Positions 35,661 through 46,701 of a stretch of DNA of 64,000 nucleotides are shown here, one piece after another. The notes beneath the pieces were generated by a model that was not told where the DNA came from, did no database searches, and saw only the letters and a list, made by a program, of their open reading frames with translations. The stretch's first letter is position 1; each line of letters begins with the position of its first letter. This DNA comes from Gymnothorax reevesii (Eukaryota; Chordata; Actinopteri; Anguilliformes; Muraenidae): NCBI GenBank assembly GCA_029721435.1, contig CM056573.1, positions 94,500,947 through 94,564,946 on the forward strand, given 5' to 3'. The translations under genes and the position numbers were made by a program.

Positions 35661-36354
35661 ACTATAGTATACTATATGTTCTGGTATTTGACGTGTTCTA
35701 GTGGTAAACATCACAATTAGTCTGGAGCTGTAGTACTTCGTGGTGCAGAAGAACAAGTTTCATCGGGAAATGTCACTTGCAACCTTTTTTTATTCATGGG
35801 ACGAACTATCAACTGCAGACAAGCGCATCCCTGATGGCATAAATGGGGAGACCTCTCTGTCAGGAATTATACCTGACAGAGACAGCGACATGCCTCCACT
35901 TTCAATTTTTTGTTTTCATCATTCACCATGTACAAAGAACGTGAAATCTATTGAGTCGATTCACATCGATTATTCACAATCATGAACCTAATCTGGATCT
36001 TAAACCTGCCAATTGCCAACTAATTTAACTAAATTTTTATTCATTTATTATTTTTAATCATTTGTCATGTTTAGGCTATATCACGTGTTTCAAAGGCATC
36101 TGCGTATTTTGTACATAACAGAGCGCATTATGAATTAAAATTGTTATTTCCAATTGTGGCAAGCATTATTTATGGGCATTCTTAAATTCACACAAGCACT
36201 ATGCGTGGTCCGCAGCATGTGTAGATTTTGTTAGTAGCTGGAAAAAGATCGGAGATACTAAAATATTGATGAATGCGGGGATGCACGTAAATTTCTTTCT
36301 GCGAACAGTTTACACACAAATTTGTTCTGCTCACGTTTCATGAATGAGATCCAA
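35661..36354. other. Unassigned DNA
   Basis: Possibly the body of the hAT-like element that starts at 35567. No transposase is visible. Confidence 0.3.
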
Positions 36355-36962
36355 TAACTTTCAAATCACACCAGCCAGTATTTTAGTCACAATAGAAAAG
36401 AGATAACATAGCAAATGTTGAGAAATATTTACAATATTTAACTGAGAAATTTTACAATTTCATCCACAAAATGAGCTCATTTCAAATTTGATGGCTACTA
36501 CAGGTCTCAAAAAAGTTGGGATAGGGGCCTGTTTACCACGGTGTAGCATCCCCTCTTCTTTATAACACAGAGTGGAGGCATTTGCACATTGAGGAGACAA
36601 GTTTCTTGAGTTTAACCATTAGAATTTGATCCCACTCTTGTTTAATGAAGGCTTCCAGCTGCCAGACAGTTCTGGGTCTCCTTTGACAGACTTTTTGTTT
36701 TATTATATGCCAAATGTTCTCAATCGGTGAAACATCAGGACTGCAGGCAGGCCAGTTCAGCACACGGACTCTTCCACTACGAAGCCATGCTGTTGTAATA
36801 GCTGCGGTATGTGGTTTTGCATTGTCCTGCTGAAATACACAGGACCTTCCCTGGAATAGATTTTGGCTGGAGGGGAGCATATATGTTGCTCCAAAACCTT
36901 TATATACCTTTCAGCATTCATGGAGCTTTTTAAAACATGCATCACCAAGTGCTCGATACTTC
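36355..36962 (-). mobile_element. Tc1/mariner element, 3' part, copy 1
   Basis: Shares ACTTTCAAATCACACCAG, AAATGAGCTCATTTCAAATT and GGTCTCAAAAAAGTTGGGAT with the copy at 39868, in the same orientation. It lacks the outermost ~50 bp of the terminus and everything upstream of the middle of the transposase. Confidence 0.8.
36560..36960 (-). pseudogene. Tc1-like transposase, C-terminal fragment
   Basis: Minus-strand frames encode MNAERYIKVLEQH and then FQQDNAKPHTA and CSPDVSPIENIWH. The second Asp and the Glu are intact with the 34-residue Tc1 spacing. A frameshift separates the two blocks near 36880. The first Asp and DNA-binding domains are missing because the element is truncated near 36960. 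Confidence 0.85.
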
Positions 36963-37040
36963 CCAATTTTTGGCTTAATCTGCTTAGCTATCAGAGTAAA
37001 TCCTGAAAATGTGTATAATGCTCATAGTTTATTACGTTTC

Positions 37041-37560
37041 TATACGCCGCCAGAGGCGGTCGTATATTGGTGTCATCCGCTTCGTCTGTCCGTCCGTTCG
37101 TCCGTTCGTCTGTTAACATTTGCCTTGTCCGCAAATTTGTGTGCAAAGCTTCAGGCCGATCAGGACGAAACTCCACAGGAACATTACCTTGGTCAGGGTC
37201 TAGACACCGAATGACTGTCGGCTCTGTCGCTCCAAGGTCAAGGTCACACATGGAGGTCAAATGTCAAATTTATACCAAAATTACCTCTGTCGGCGAATTT
37301 GTGTCCGAGCTTTCCGACTGATTAGGACGAAACTCCACAGATACATTACCTGGGTCAAGGTCAAGACAACAGAGACAACTGTCAGCTCAGTCACTCCAAG
37401 GTCAAGGTCAAAGGTCAAATTTATACCAAAATTACCTTTGTCCACCTATTTGTGTCCAAGCCTTCTGGCCGATTGGGAGGAAACTTCACAGGTATATTAC
37501 CTGGGTCAGGGTATAGACTCCGGACGACTGTCGGCTTCGTCTTAGCTAATATTTTTCCTC
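37041..37560 (+). repeat. Hairpin-headed tandem-core element R2
   Basis: CCGCC-aga-GGCGG hairpin (37047-37059, with outer TACG/CGTA pairing), then GTCCGTCCGTTCGTCCG, then nearly three core units starting at about 37129, 37291 and 37442. Units share AATTTGTGTCC, GACGAAACTCCACAG, ACATTACCTGGGTCA, GACTGTCGGCT, CCAAGGTCAAGGTCA and TTTATACCAAAATTACC. TCAAGGTCA occurs inside the units. Small frames through the units are repeat artefacts. Confidence 0.65.
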
Positions 37561-38345
37561 TTTGACTGTCGCGCCTGTTCGAAAACTTGATGCTTGCAGA
37601 AATTTGATGATACCTCTGACAAGTACTTGAGGTACGATGATTTCTCTATGTTGTTAGTATGCATGGTGCCCAGCAGAATTTCAGATTTCTTGTATTGTCA
37701 ATGTGCAGAAAAACAACAGGAATGGAACAGAATTTTATGTTCTGTGCAACTCGTCTACCTGTACCCTTTCTCACATACAATACCGGGAATCTTTATTTCT
37801 GCTGTTTTTGTGATATCTCATATCCATCTCCCAGCCCTTCTGTCCTCTATTGCTTCTCCAAGCTCGGTCAACAAACCCGACAGATACATTGGACGATTTC
37901 AAGATATTTTGTCGGCGGCGTATAATGTACCAGCTCCTGGTGCTCTTGTTGGGACTTGAGTACGTTCTCTGTTCAATTTGTTTCCCTTCCTTTACTCCTG
38001 CCAAATATTGCCTTGATCCTGCCTAACTTTCAATAACTTATACTCCAAATGATTTTTCAAATGTAACATGCTAAATAGCTCCACTAAGAATAAAATATAA
38101 GATAATAAATATGCCCGGAATCTGCTAGCATACTTGAGTCTTGCAATTAAACTTTTACGGTATGTTATTTGCTAGCTTTTTGTCAATTGACAACTTCTGC
38201 ATAAATATCTGTTAATTACATTTGTACATACAAACTGTTTCGACCATGCTAAATCCCTGAGTTTTATCTTGTTTGCCAATTTCTCCCTATGGATGCTGAA
38301 ATTGATAGTTCACAAGCAAGGACCACACCATTAATAAGTTTAGCT
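37561..38345. other. Unassigned DNA
   Basis: The 121-codon frame at 37594-37959 overlaps an 88-codon frame in another phase and has no recognisable domain. Confidence 0.4.
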
Positions 38346-38860
38346 GTAGTTACTGTTAATGGGCAGTATGGGCCCCTGACGTCCCATTGCCAGGAGCCCA
38401 GGTTAAAACAACTGCCATGGTTAATGCAGATGGGCAGAGAGGACCCCTGGCATCCTGGTGCCTGGAGCCCTGGTTAAAATGGACTGCTCTAGCTACTGGA
38501 AGTATGCATTTGGGGGCACTAGCATTCTAGTGCTTGGAGTCCCAGTATGACCAAACTGCTGCTTTTACAGAGAGGGCAGCGGGGCCACTGGCATACTGGT
38601 GCCAGGAGCCCTGGGTAAAACAAACTGCTGTCGTTACTCAATTGGAGCTATTGCTGAAAGGGCTGCAGGGAGCACTGATATCTTGGGTGCCAGGAGCTCT
38701 GGTTGAAGGTGATGGCTGCTGTTGCTGAGTATGGGCAGCAGGGGGCAATAGCATCCCAGTGCTAGTTGTCCCAGCTGGATCAGGTTGCTGCAGCTGCTGG
38801 AGGTATATAGAGAAGGGCACTGGCATTCCGATTGAGGCTTGCTGATGTTGCTGCTGGAAC
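38346..38860 (-). repeat. Degenerate ~72-bp minisatellite, six units
   Basis: A CAGGAGCCC-type block recurs at 38393, 38464, 38536, 38605, 38693 and about 38766. Spacings are mostly 69-73 bp with one of 88. Each unit has CTGGCATCCTGGTGCC and AAAACAAACTGCTG variants. A period of 72 bp equals 24 codons, which suggests the repeat arose in coding DNA. Confidence 0.65.
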
Positions 38861-39003
38861 TGAATAGTCAGTGAGGCTGATATCCTGATGTCAAATGCCC
38901 TTAATGATGTAGGCTGCTGGTGCTGATGAAGAGAAACACAATGGGAAGATGAGGCTCCGGAATTACGATGTTGGACATTCTGTCCTTGGTCGGTGGCTAC
39001 AGT
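38638..39003 (-). pseudogene. Gln/Pro-rich repeat-protein remnant
   Basis: On the minus strand 121 codons are open from 39003 to a TGA at 38638-38640. The frame is rich in Gln, Pro, Ser and Thr (LHQHQQPTSL, IYLQQLQQPDPAGT, HTQQQQPSPSTRAPGT). Downstream units at 38350-38637 resemble further 24-residue repeats but contain stops. I do not recognise the protein. Gln/Pro-rich repeats of this length occur in secreted mineral-matrix proteins and in many unrelated proteins. It could also be an exon whose start lies in an upstream splice. Confidence 0.3.
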
Positions 39004-39867
39004 TCAGTCTGATAATTTTTGAAGGTTGTTTGTCAGAGCACCAGCTGCAGCGTAGTGAGTGTACAATCCCCTACGCATGGTGAGGCCAGAATGGTCAGGA
39101 AGATGGCGGGAGGCTGGGGCTTTTCAGAGGTGATGGGATCAAGGAACTTCAGAGGCGGTGATGAAATGTTTTGAATAGTCTTGTCTTCTCTTTTTTAATG
39201 AGGGAGATGGACTTGGAGACTTGGAGTCTTCAGAAGAAAAATAGTAATTTATATAATTTAGAGAGATGAACCGGGCAGGGTATGGAATGAGGAAAAACTG
39301 AAGCCATGTTTCTATGTATTGTACAGCAAATGTATTTATCTATGTTCTAATTTATTTTGCAAACTTTTGATGCATCACAAAATAAACGGAAAATTAAGGG
39401 GTGTTCACCCTTGCGATGGGACTATCGTTAACCCGGGTGGGATGTGAATTCAACCAGAGGTTTCATGGTGTCTGGACTAATGTTGCTTCCCCACTATACA
39501 CAAACTGGCAAGTGAAAAATTGGCATCAATTCATTGTAAATGGGAAGTGGCTCATGAACTGACCAATGCATGGGGAGATACCTGGCGATTTGGGCCAAAC
39601 CGGTGATGTTGAAAGTGTGCGTAAGATTAAAAAATTCAAGCAGCACTCACGTCAAGAAAGTCAATCAAGCCTCTGATTTCTTTTGTTTTATTTTTTTTTT
39701 ATTAGCAGGACTCTCCCTGTTCCCAGTGCAGGTGGCTGAAATCACCTGAATCGTGCTGTGAACATTCAGAAGTGACATCTTAACATCATGGTCATCCCCA
39801 CATTAAAGAAATATTACGTTTTGTTACTTTATAGATTTCACAATGTCGCTTTGCAGCCAGGATCTAC
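39004..39867. other. Unassigned DNA
   Basis: No gene recognised. A poly-T run lies near 39686-39700. Confidence 0.4.
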
Positions 39868-40695
39868 AATTCCAAAATAGTTGGGACAAAGTGTAAATTG
39901 TAAATAAAATCAAAACGCAATGACTTTCAAATCACACCAGGCAGTATTGTATTCACAATAGAACAGATAACATAGCAAATGTTGAAACTGAGAAATTTTA
40001 CAATTTGCGCAAAATGAGCTCATTTCAAATTTGATGGCTGCTACAGGTCTCAAAAAAGTTGTGATAGAGGACTGTTTACCATGGTGTATCATCCCCTCTT
40101 CTTTCTAACACGGAGTGGAGGCGTCTGCGCATTGAGGAGACAAGTTTCTCGAGTTTAGCCATTGGAATTTGATCCCACTCTTGTTTAATACAGGCTTCCA
40201 GCTGCCGGAGAGTTTTGGGTCTCCTTTGACAGACTTTTCATTTAATTATGCGCCAAATGTTCTCAATCGGTGAAAGATCAGGACTGCTGGCAGGCCAGTT
40301 CAGCACATGGACTCTTCTACTACGAATCCATGCTGTTGTAATAGCTGCAGTATGTGGTTTTGCAATGTCCTGCTGAAATACACAAGGCCTTCCCTGGAAT
40401 AGATGTCATCTGGTGGGGAGAATATGTTGCTCGAAAACCTTAATATACCTTTCAGCATTCATGGTGCTTTTTAAAACATGCAACTGTCTTACACCATATG
40501 CCCTAATGCATCCCTATACTATCAGAGATGCTGGCTTTTGAACTGAACACTGATAACAGGAGGGGTGGTTTTTCTCCTCTTTAGCCCGGAGGACACGACG
40601 CCCATGATTTTCAACAAGAATGTCAAATTTCGACTCGTCTGACCACAGGACACTTTGCCACTTAGCTACAGTCCATTTTAAATGAACCTGAAAGT
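39868..40695 (-). mobile_element. Tc1/mariner element, 3' part, copy 2
   Basis: The same family and orientation as copy 1, but with the outer terminus kept (TCCAAAATAGTTGGGACAAA from about 39875). Homology to Tc1 stops near 40695, inside the transposase core, so the 5' half is missing here too. Confidence 0.8.
40110..40695 (-). pseudogene. Tc1-like transposase, middle and C-terminal fragment
   Basis: The minus frame at 40514-40690 encodes WTVAKWQSVLWSDESKF, NHGRRVLRAKEEK and CYQCSVQKPASL, so the first catalytic Asp is intact. The part toward 40110 contains the second Asp and Glu regions but is broken by stops and shifts. Between them a stretch present in full-length relatives is missing or rearranged near 40500. 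Confidence 0.75.
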
Positions 40696-41700
40696 AAAGC
40701 CCTTTATGAGGCAGTGAGCTGCAGTACACATGATTACAAGTTGCCGAAAGTGGCCCTACCTGTTGGGCAGGTACTGGTATTGCCCTCTGGTGCACAGCAG
40801 CCCATACTAATCCTGCCTGGTCATCACAGTGCCTTTACAGCAGCTAAACTCACTGCTTTCTTGGTCAGCTATCCCTTCTGTTCTATGCATTTGCCTGTAC
40901 TGCCAGAGATTCAGTGCATCTCACCCTGCTCTGTGTAAAATCCATTTTCTGTTGAAAAGTGTCACCACTTGTGGGAATAATTTGGAAAACACAGAACCAC
41001 TCAGCAATGAAAGCTAAAATTTATAGATGCGTATGGGCCACTGTGTAAATTGCAGCTTGCCCGCTCTTGTTTTTGGCGGATGGAAATGAGAGCACATTCT
41101 TTTTCCTTTGGCTGTGAAACCACATATATGATTACAGCGAATTACTTAGCAGGTATTTTTTGCTTATTATTTCTGCCTTAAGGAGAGAACCTTTACGCTG
41201 ACAATTAAGGCATCTTTATATTATTGCCATTGTTGGTACTCTGTTCCATGCCATACCTGACTGCAGTCCTGTCGCCGCGACTACACAGAACTATTGCGCC
41301 TATTGTATTAATCAATACCAGACTGCTGCCTGAAGGCATCTTGTTCAAGGACCCAATGAATTTGACCACGGTTTTAGGTGTACAGCCTTTGAATTACAAG
41401 CCTCTTAGTGAACTTTTTGATGACTGAACTGTAACCTTTGCTTCTCTGTGATCTTCAGAAGCCTGGCAAAATAAACAGGTTTGAATATACAGGTATGCTG
41501 ATGACTCTTTTAGAAATTCCCTGAGAATGACTGAAGTATCTACAACATTCTTGATAACATCGGGAGGTTTCTTTAAAAAAATTTCACCTTTTACCTTGCC
41601 TTAAGCAAATTTCTGATTATGCACTCTTCAAAAAGGTAGGGGATATTGGAATTTCAAGGTCAATAACAAAATAATCAATTGTGTTATGGATAGAAACTGA
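40696..41700. other. Unassigned DNA
   Basis: No gene supported; short frames at 40714-41017 overlap in two phases. Confidence 0.4.
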
Positions 41701-42557
41701 CTCCAATGAAGATAACATGAACTTGTAATGGGCGGTGACAGGACGCCAGGTGCCGCGACCAGCAAGAGAAAGAGAAACGAGCAGCCAGATACGAGACAAA
41801 CACAAAAGACGTAAAAACCTCCTGTAAAGGCTCACGCTTACAAGGACAAATAAAAGTCTGCAACATGGAAGCAGTGCGAGAGAAAATACATATAATATAA
41901 TATTTATAATATAATAAATATAAGGAATATAACAAATCATGAGGAAGATTTAACTTGAGATTTTCTCTGGCCGAAGTGCTAGAAACAAGCAGACACTCTA
42001 GCAATAGGCGTGGCGAACCCCCGGTCATACATATAGAGTCCGGAAAACTCCGCCCAGCTCAATCAGCCAGCTGGGCCAGGAATTAGATGGACAAGAACTC
42101 CGATATCGTCTCGGAAGTGTCATGGTTAGGAAGGATTGAGAGCTTTGTTGCTCTCGTCCGGGACGATATCATTGTACGCCCTATCGGATTCCTGAGCCAG
42201 CTGGCATTAATTGGGGGCGTTACCCGGACTCTATTTAAGCTCCTTTTCTGCCTCGCTCTCGTTGCTAGAGTGTCAGTGTTTCTTTGGTGCTTTAGCCGGT
42301 AAGGTCTCTGGAGAGAGTATTGTCAGGGACTTAGCCGCATAACAGGGTTATTGTTAGTGAGCAAGGGAATCTTTGGTTTATTTTCCCTTTTCTTTTGTTT
42401 TCTTCGAGCTCGCCTGTTTTCTACCGAGGACGGCGTCTGGTCCGTTGGTAGCGCGAGTCTCGTCATTTCTATCTGTTTTCAGTCTCTCAGTGTGCTGTGA
42501 GTTTTGCCTTTTATTTCCTGCCGCTGCTCTTGGCATCAACTTCCAGCAGCCATCACA
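41700..42557. mobile_element. Inverted-repeat element related to 1001-1746
   Basis: Two diverging arms meet near 42100, where GACGATATC occurs on both arms. Shared blocks read outward are CAGCTGG, GGACTCTAT, TTGCTAGAGTGTC and a distal end with GCCATCACAG or the like. The right arm (from TGTCATGG at 42118) has TATTTAAG at 42232-42239, like a promoter. TGTCATGG, CCAGCTGG and GGACTCTAT also occur at 1001-1746, but there the arms point inward. Two LTR-like sequences placed head to head would explain this. No gene. Confidence 0.45.
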
Positions 42558-42829
42558 GTAAGAGAACAAAGAAACAAACAAAAGCATGCCTAAACCCTGA
42601 CAGAACTGCCCTTTAACAGCACCAAAACACAGCCGATGGTGTGCATGTGCTGTACATGGAAATCCCAAACTCATGGTTGGGGTGCATATTCAACTTTGAC
42701 ACTTTAGAGAAAGGTCATCTACTCCCTTGTGATTGAGACTTCTGATAGCTTCTGACTGTAATCCTTTGTTGATTTTGTTTATCTGAGACATCACTTTGAT
42801 TGGTTTTATGTAGTGTGACGTCTCCAACT

Positions 42830-43660
42830 TGCTGAACGTCTAAGAGCAATTGGTATCCTTGAAACTAGCAGCTGTCAGTCTGAGGTTGCCAATTTCTTCA
42901 TTGTTTCCCAGTCTGCGATTAGCTGAGAAATCCCAGTATGAGAAATCGCCCTCAAACAGCATATCGGATTGATGCAAACCTACACCAGGGTACAGGTGCC
43001 TGAGTGACAGGTCAGATGCTCATCTTCATGCTCGACAGCCTCATATAATGCCGCCATTGACCAACCGCCACATTGCCAAAAGACGCAAATGGTGCACACA
43101 ACGTAAGAACTGGGGAAACCGTCAATGTTCACGTGTAATGTTCTCAGATGACTCCAGGTACACTTGGCCAAATGCGGCCATGCTTTACGAACGCCATGCC
43201 AATGTTAATCTGAGGCAGCATGACAGATTTAGTTTTGGGTCTTTTGTGGTGTGGGCAGGGATCACTATGCATAACCAAACCCCACTCCAAATCGTGCAAA
43301 GAAGAGTCAGTGGCCAGTGCTAACAGGACGGCATACTCACACCCTATGTTGTTCCGTTTGCACGACTTGAGGGGCGGCGTTTTGTCTTTCAGGAGGACAA
43401 CTGCTTCACCCTGCAAGAATAAGCTAATAATCACCTTTAAGTGCACAATATCCATGGGATGCTCTGGCCAGCAATGAGCCTGAACATTTCCCCCATTAAA
43501 AATGTCTGGGGCATCTTGGGTCAATGTGTGTGTCAACATGAAAGGCCACCAGCCACGCTTAATGAACTTGGCCAGGCGTTGGTGGAAGAATGCAACAGAC
43601 TGCATCAAATCACCATAGCTAGACTCATACACATGATACCTCAATGAATCAAAGAGTGTT
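42830..43660 (+). pseudogene. Tc1-like transposase, different family, broken
   Basis: The + strand encodes a helix-turn-helix-like start (LRAIGILETSSCQSEVANF, about 42838), then MFSDDSRYTW (first Asp), FGSFVVWAGIT, RRFVFQEDNC (second Asp) and ISPIKNVWG. In the last block the catalytic Glu is Lys. There are at least four stops or shifts. Terminal inverted repeats were not identified, so limits are approximate. The 178-codon antisense frame here is a shadow. Confidence 0.8.
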
Positions 43661-45264
43661 TGGCCAACAATATTATGCAATACTGATGCAAAAATGTCAA
43701 CTTAAAATTTACATTTCTTACCCATTCCTTCTTTTACGGACCATGACAGCAAGAGAAACTGTTTAGGGAATGAAATATCGGGTGAATTGTTTACTCAGTC
43801 CCTTCTTTAAGATTCAATTAGCTTGGGACCAGTTTTTCTTTATCATTAGTTTGTTATTGACCTTGCTATGCCAATATTCCCTTTGTATTTTTGAAGAGCA
43901 TATGAGGCCTGTGACATAACAATTTTGTCATTATTTTAAACATAAACCAATGAAGAATATTGCCCTCTCGAATTTAAATGGATGTGAATTGCACTATTTT
44001 CTTTTATTGATGAGATGTATTTCTATGAGTTATCCAAGATCAAAGACCATCTGGAGATGGCTTTTTATCCTGAAATGCTTTATCTTCGATCCAGCACCAT
44101 TCACCTCTCAGTGTTACTGTCACATTGACCAAATCATATGATTGAATCTTGGGTAAAACTTCAAAGTGACTCAGAAGAATGCAATTAATCTGGAATCCAA
44201 CAAAAATTAATTTTTTTGTCTGGAAGCCTTGAAAATGATTTCATGTTTAGAAATAATGACCCACTCATTAGGACTTACAGTGATGGTCAGGCTCAAAACA
44301 CTGAGGCTACAGACAAGATCCCATATCATAGACTTTGGGTAGAATTGGCTGTAGCTGGCTGGAGCCTGTAGTGGATGTTCTCCTGGCAATGCCGGCACAG
44401 GACCAGTGGCAGACATTCCTTGATTTGAAGGATGCTGCTGGAAATGCACCAGTGGGAGTGATAACATCTGTTTGAGGGGGGAGGGGAGTCAGAGGCCGAG
44501 ATTCAAAGCTGCATGGTGATTGATGAGCAGGCGCAGGGACTGACCCGGAACAGGCAGCCAGTTTAAATTAACGCTCACGCTCCTGCTGTCACGAGGAGGC
44601 CTCATCACGTTTCATCGTCCCGTACCCCAAATTGTGAGCTGTTGCTAGTGCTCCACCCGTCAGTAGTCACCTGGAACTGAAATATGGCTCATGTGTCACT
44701 ATCTGTTTGAATAACCACCCCCACCACCTCGCCCCTGGCAGACACTTGCAAACAAAAACACAGCCCTTGCCCTCCACCCTTGCAGCCTCAACTGACCCCA
44801 GCTGCGATCATTTTTCCCCCTTAGTCTCCCAGGGCCATGCTTTAGTGTTACAACTTATCAGAACAAGAGCCAGATCACAGAAAAAGCAAAAACTGGCTGC
44901 TTTTATCCAAAGAAGACATAGACACAAAGGAATTTTTAATATCCTTGTCATGAGACGGTCCGGAATTAGGCTGGGGCTGACGGCATGACAAAGGGGTTTG
45001 GCTTGGAGTAGTCAAAGGTGCTGGTCCAAGGTCAATATTGGGATTACAGGATACAGGATTGTAACCTGAATAACCAGGACCCACAGACAGGCATACTCTC
45101 TCAAACTCAAGTGCAGGAGTGTCTAAAAGCCACTCGACATGACTGCAAACTGGGGAGAGAATCTCAAATAATTTTCAGCTTACAAAGTAGTTAGAGAAGT
45201 TTAACACTGAGGACAGAGGAGGACATTTCAGCAAGGGGAAGCACACTGGCCAGAAAATTAAAGT
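43661..45264. other. Unassigned DNA
   Basis: No gene or classified repeat recognised. Short Pro-rich frames near 44707-44988 have no support. Confidence 0.4.
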
Positions 45265-46475
45265 AGACATGTATTGATTTGAAACTTATAAAATTGTCAT
45301 ATTTGGTATCATCCAAAACAGCAGGAAATACTCTCTCACTACGAACACTTTCCACCTGGAGATGATAATGGAATGGAGTAATCGTGGATGTAAAACTGGT
45401 TTGTAGTAACCCCTAGTATTGTCTTTGAACAGCACTGTGAATCGGGCCAAGAGCTGTGATGTCACTGTGATGTGAGTAATTGTGACACACAGGCTATTGT
45501 ATTTGTATTTTACATTGCAAGCAAAACATTGAAATCCGTCAAAAATGTCAGAATTTTTTCAACCCCTTTTTGACTTGGACATCGAATATACGTACATAGA
45601 CGATCTCCACTGAGTGACCCTGAGATATCAAATTTATGCAACAAGCCTTCAGTTGACAGTCTATTCACGTCAATGGGATGAATAATTAGCCATCTAGCAT
45701 GCTAACCTTTTTCTCCATTAAATTAATGAATTCAAGCGTCGATGACAACAGTAATATATGTAACTTATTGGTCAAAAGTGTTTGCATGCCAGCTAAAAAA
45801 TTATTCATCCCATTGACGAGAATAAACTATGAACTACAAGCAAACGCCAGTGATGGTGAACAGTTACCAGCAGAATTTTGAACGCATTATTTGACATTTG
45901 TCAGTGAACAGAATCTGATTAAGCGCAATGCAAGAAAGCTGTATCACTCCTGTGTGATACAACCTATGAGATACAGGTTTAGCATCACACTGATTTTAAT
46001 CATTTTTGGGAAAATATGGGTATTTTGAGCAGTCAGCAAGCCCAAATTCAGAAAACTGTGATGCAAAATAATCGCCTAGCAGTTCCACCATCCAAGTTTG
46101 GGATTCGAGCAAAGTTCTCCGGGAATGGTCCAATGTACATAAAACTTCAGATTTTAATATTAATTATCAAATGTTGATAATTATATGAACTGTGGCTTTA
46201 TTATTGGTTATACAGACTTTTTAGTTTCCATGTGAAAAAGTAAGTCAGACTCTCACGACCCAGAACTTCGTCAAGGAAAGTTTTACACTTCTGCTTGTCA
46301 CACGGAAAAAAATTAGAAAAAAAAAATTACCGGGACTTGTGCTCTGCGTCATCAACAATGACATCATTTTTGACAAGCATAAATCTCATCCGCTAGAAAT
46401 ATAAAATCAAATGAGGCCAAGGACTGAACAAATTACAACAGGCAGACGATGGTCGATGCATTCGACTTCCTTACT
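45265..46475 (+). repeat. Dispersed repeat, copy 1
   Basis: Blocks at 45297-45545 (TATTTGGTATCATC, AATACTCTCTC, GAGTAATCGTGGATGTAAA, GAACAGCACTGTGAA, TTTACATTGCAAGCAA) recur at 52810-53035. The end (46378-46475: TAAATCTCATCCGCTAGAAA, GACGATGGTCGATGCATTCG, ACTTCCTTACTG) recurs at 53258-53352. Inside, TATTCACGTCAATGGGATG at 45662 has an inverted partner at 45801-45827. No coding capacity seen. Confidence 0.6.
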
Positions 46476-46478
46476 GTT

Positions 46479-46701
46479 CAGCAAATACACATCGAGACGA
46501 ATGATTGCCGTCTTACTTAATCGGAGAGAACAAGCAGCACCTGTTAACTGTGGAGTGCTCTCGGAGCGAACCTTCTTAGTTCTCCGTCATTTTCATGATT
46601 AACAAATGGTTCACCCCGAGAGCACTCCACAGTTAACAGGTGCTGCTTGTTCTCTCCGATTAAGTAAGACGGCAATCATTCATCTGGAAGCGTATTTGCT
46701 G
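46479..46701. repeat. Large near-perfect inverted repeat (94-bp arms)
   Basis: 46479-46572 and 46608-46701 are reverse complements with about six mismatches, separated by 35 bp. Transcription would give a long hairpin. It lies directly after the 3' end of the dispersed repeat copy 1. Confidence 0.9.

Noticed and set aside
37594..37959. 121-codon plus frame as a host gene
   Set aside because: Overlapping frames of similar length, no recognisable domain, and no codon or splice evidence.
43144..43680. 178-codon minus-strand frame
   Set aside because: It is antisense to a recognisable Tc1 transposase relic on the plus strand.
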